Positions 60,001 through 64,000 of a DNA stretch of 64,000 bases are shown here, piece by piece. The translations under genes were made by a program, and so were the position numbers. The notes beneath the pieces were generated by a model, which saw nothing but the letters and a program-made list of their open reading frames with translations, ran no database searches and was not told where the DNA came from. Numbering within the stretch: the first letter of the stretch is position 1; each line of letters opens with the position of its first letter. The stretch comes from Polyodon spathula (Eukaryota > Chordata > Actinopteri > Acipenseriformes > Polyodontidae): NCBI RefSeq assembly GCF_017654505.1, contig NC_054542.1, forward strand, positions 868,001-932,000. The letters run 5' to 3'.

Positions 60001-60755
60001 AACTTAATGAATTGTCATTAGAGATTGATATACTGTAAAGGGATTACTCTCTATACTAAGAGACCACAGCCAGGCTCGGGTGCCAGATGACCTTTCAGAC
60101 TTGCAAATTTGGTTTCCTGACTGATCCCAGATGAATTTTGCAGGCAGATTTAACTGGCAGTCTAGTCTGTTCATAACTTCTAACATTCTGCATTAAGTTA
60201 CTGTTATAAATGATATTGGCTATAAATTAACCCCAACAGAATGAGCTACATCTTCAGGAAACCAGGAACGGAGAATGTAGAAAAAAAAAGAAAGTAATAG
60301 TAATAGATTATCCATATAGCCAAAAATATGTGCTTAAAGTGGTTACATGAAGATAACAAAAATACCTGCCGTGCACTTCCATCTGCTATGTAGGTTTAAC
60401 ATGTGGAGTTTTGAAAGACACACATGCTAATGCAAGCAAGTATTTTGATTTTAAAAACGGATATCTGGTTGTTCAAGAAAGCTCTGTTAAACAGTATTGC
60501 ACTTCCTTAGTTATGTCACCATGATAAATTGTTCCCACACACTCATTCCTGTCATTAACCAATCAGCTGCTTCCCTTAATGACTGACATGCATAGAATGT
60601 GTAACAGTAACCAACCATCTTCAGGATAACTAGTTTGGATAAACAGATATACATAATGTTTTATTTATCTATTCTTTAAGGAAGAGGTGACCCATTGAGG
60701 ATATGCACTATCTGTAAGTATCATTATGGAAGGTACATAAGTGCTAGAATTTCCA
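57069..60755. other. COG6 upstream intron, no recognisable feature
   Basis: A/T-rich DNA. Open frames (57458-57640, 58376-58585, 58643-58919, 59064-59306, 59400-59621, 60004-60186) show no COG6 residues or other domains. Confidence 0.6.
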
Positions 60756-61100
60756 TGTTAACTGTCAGCAGGGGAAAATGTAGTCTGCTGGCCTAATCAG
60801 TGGGAATCAGGACTACATTACCCAAGAGACACATGGGTCATCAGTGAGAAACACTTGAGGCTGATTAAACCATAGATAAAAGTAAGGGAAATCCTGTGAT
60901 CTGGGTCTGTTTTTTTTTTGTTAGGACGTGTTGTTGTGGTTGTTCCACCCCGTTATTTATTGTTTATTGCCTACATGTTATTTTTTAGTCAAAACCATTC
61001 CCTATGACTAAATAAAAAACATATATTTGTTTTACTTATTTACGGTAAAAATTATTTGTCTGTATTTCGTCAGTACTCATAACATACATACAAACACATA
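60756..61100 (+). mobile_element. Possible LTR-like fragment
   Basis: GGACTACATTACCCAAGAGA and, 40 bases on, a promoter-like ATAGATAAAAG (60873-60883) are followed by T-rich sequence and AATAAA at 61011-61016. The layout resembles fish LTRs, but neither boundary is defined and no second copy is in the window. Confidence 0.3.
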
Positions 61101-61149
61101 CCTTTCAGCTTGTTTGTATGCTGTACTCATAATAATCAAGAGCATGCAA

Positions 61150-61340
61150 AAGACAAAAAAAAGACCTCACTCCCATAGGACCGGCAGTGCATTTTAGAAC
61201 ACTCTACTCAAAGAGTTGAACGATGTGTTGCAGTAAGAATACCTATGCTAAGAAAGGGGAACAAGACTAAAAGGCTAAAATATGCACAAGAACACAGAAA
61301 TTGGACTATGGAACAATGGTCAAAGGTGCTTAGGACTGTT
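61150..61340 (+). pseudogene. Tc1-type transposase fragment
   Basis: Translation around 61245-61335 reads MLRKGNKTKRLKYAQEHRNW then TMEQWSKVL. This is the central Tc1 segment (KPLL...RL.FA.EH..W....W..VL) that normally leads into the first catalytic Asp of the DDE triad. The Asp motif itself is lost and no inverted ends are seen. Confidence 0.6.
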
Positions 61341-61726
61341 AATGGATGGACACCTGTGCCTTCTGCCAGTTCTATTGTCTATTCAACGCTTGACTTCATT
61401 CTATTCCTTAAGGATATTACCTTCAAGTATTGCTCTAACCCTAACCTTGTTAGACAGCTTTTTGGATTTTCCAGTCCACAGTTTGTCAATTACAGATGAT
61501 GTTTCTCTGTAATTACAGATTACGATTCGGATACCACACCCTGAAAATCAAGTGGTGCAGGCCATTTCACTCAGTGTTTTTCCTTCTTTATGCAAGTCAA
61601 GGTTGTTATACTAGTAGAAAACACTAGTGGAGGCTTTGAGTAAGTCATAATACATCAGAGTAGAAACATGTAACATGTCCATGACTTTTGCACTGCAGTT
61701 TATATATATATATATATATACACACA

Positions 61727-62481
<755 letters not shown>

Positions 62482-62523
62482 TTAATGTTTTGTTAATCTG
62501 CTTTTAACAATTAACAAAAAAGG

Positions 62524-63995
<1,472 letters not shown>

Positions 63996-64000
63996 GGGGT

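Overview
The window reads as non-coding, repeat-rich genomic DNA from a vertebrate, most likely a ray-finned fish. The basis is one spliced gene with vertebrate-type exons (COG6), together with L2-type LINEs, Tc1/mariner transposons, a DIRS-type retrotransposon, several LTR elements, a tRNA-like SINE and long (AT)n, (AAT)n and (GAA)n microsatellites. The COG6 residues look slowly evolving, which would suit a non-teleost fish or another slow lineage, but I cannot fix the species. Nothing looks prokaryotic, and there are no operons, CRISPR arrays or recognisable tRNA or rRNA genes.

The only host gene I can support is the 3' third of COG6 (conserved oligomeric Golgi complex subunit 6). It lies on the minus strand in six exons, from 57068 down to the stop codon at 46104, and encodes the last 229 residues. 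Splice sites and phases fit throughout. The 5' exons lie beyond 64000. Its introns hold a degenerate DIRS-1-like element with long inverted terminal repeats (47845-52074, antisense to COG6) and an old LTR interrupted by a SINE with a clear target-site duplication (53887-54612).

The largest structure is a direct duplication: 1-4049 and 41689-45714 are near-identical, with a 24-base indel and microsatellite differences. The right edges align exactly while the left copy runs off the window. The simplest reading is one tandem duplication with a unit of about 41.7 kb, whose second copy is 4050-45714 and ends about 100 bases beyond the COG6 poly(A) signals. An uncollapsed haplotype in the assembly is the main alternative.

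From left to right: duplication copy 1 (1-4049); a 5'-truncated L2 tail at the breakpoint; two L2 LINEs with facing 3' ends (6930-8310 plus, 8450-9460 minus); a DNA transposon relic with an (AT)n tract (10342-12064); a solo LTR (14977-15254); a MITE (15408-15784); weaker LTR-like stretches near 17.6-18.9 kb; a gag-only LTR retrotransposon on the minus strand with two zinc knuckles and repeat-rich coding sequence (22021-24658); a 97-base exact direct repeat (26930 and 27334); a strongly C/T-rich, minisatellite-bearing block (28500-32000); a Tc1 relic (33190-34108); (AT)n tracts; a minisatellite (39322-39520); duplication copy 2; COG6; and, upstream of the visible exons, LTR-like and Tc1 relics, a solo LTR with a perfect 17-bp palindrome beside its TATA box (61727-62388), and a near-complete but broken Tc1 element (62524-63995).

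Three related LTR copies (14977-15254; 22021-22322 with 24323-24658; 53887-54612) form one family. The gag-only element of that family is the best candidate for something little described. Long stretches in between show no feature I can name.
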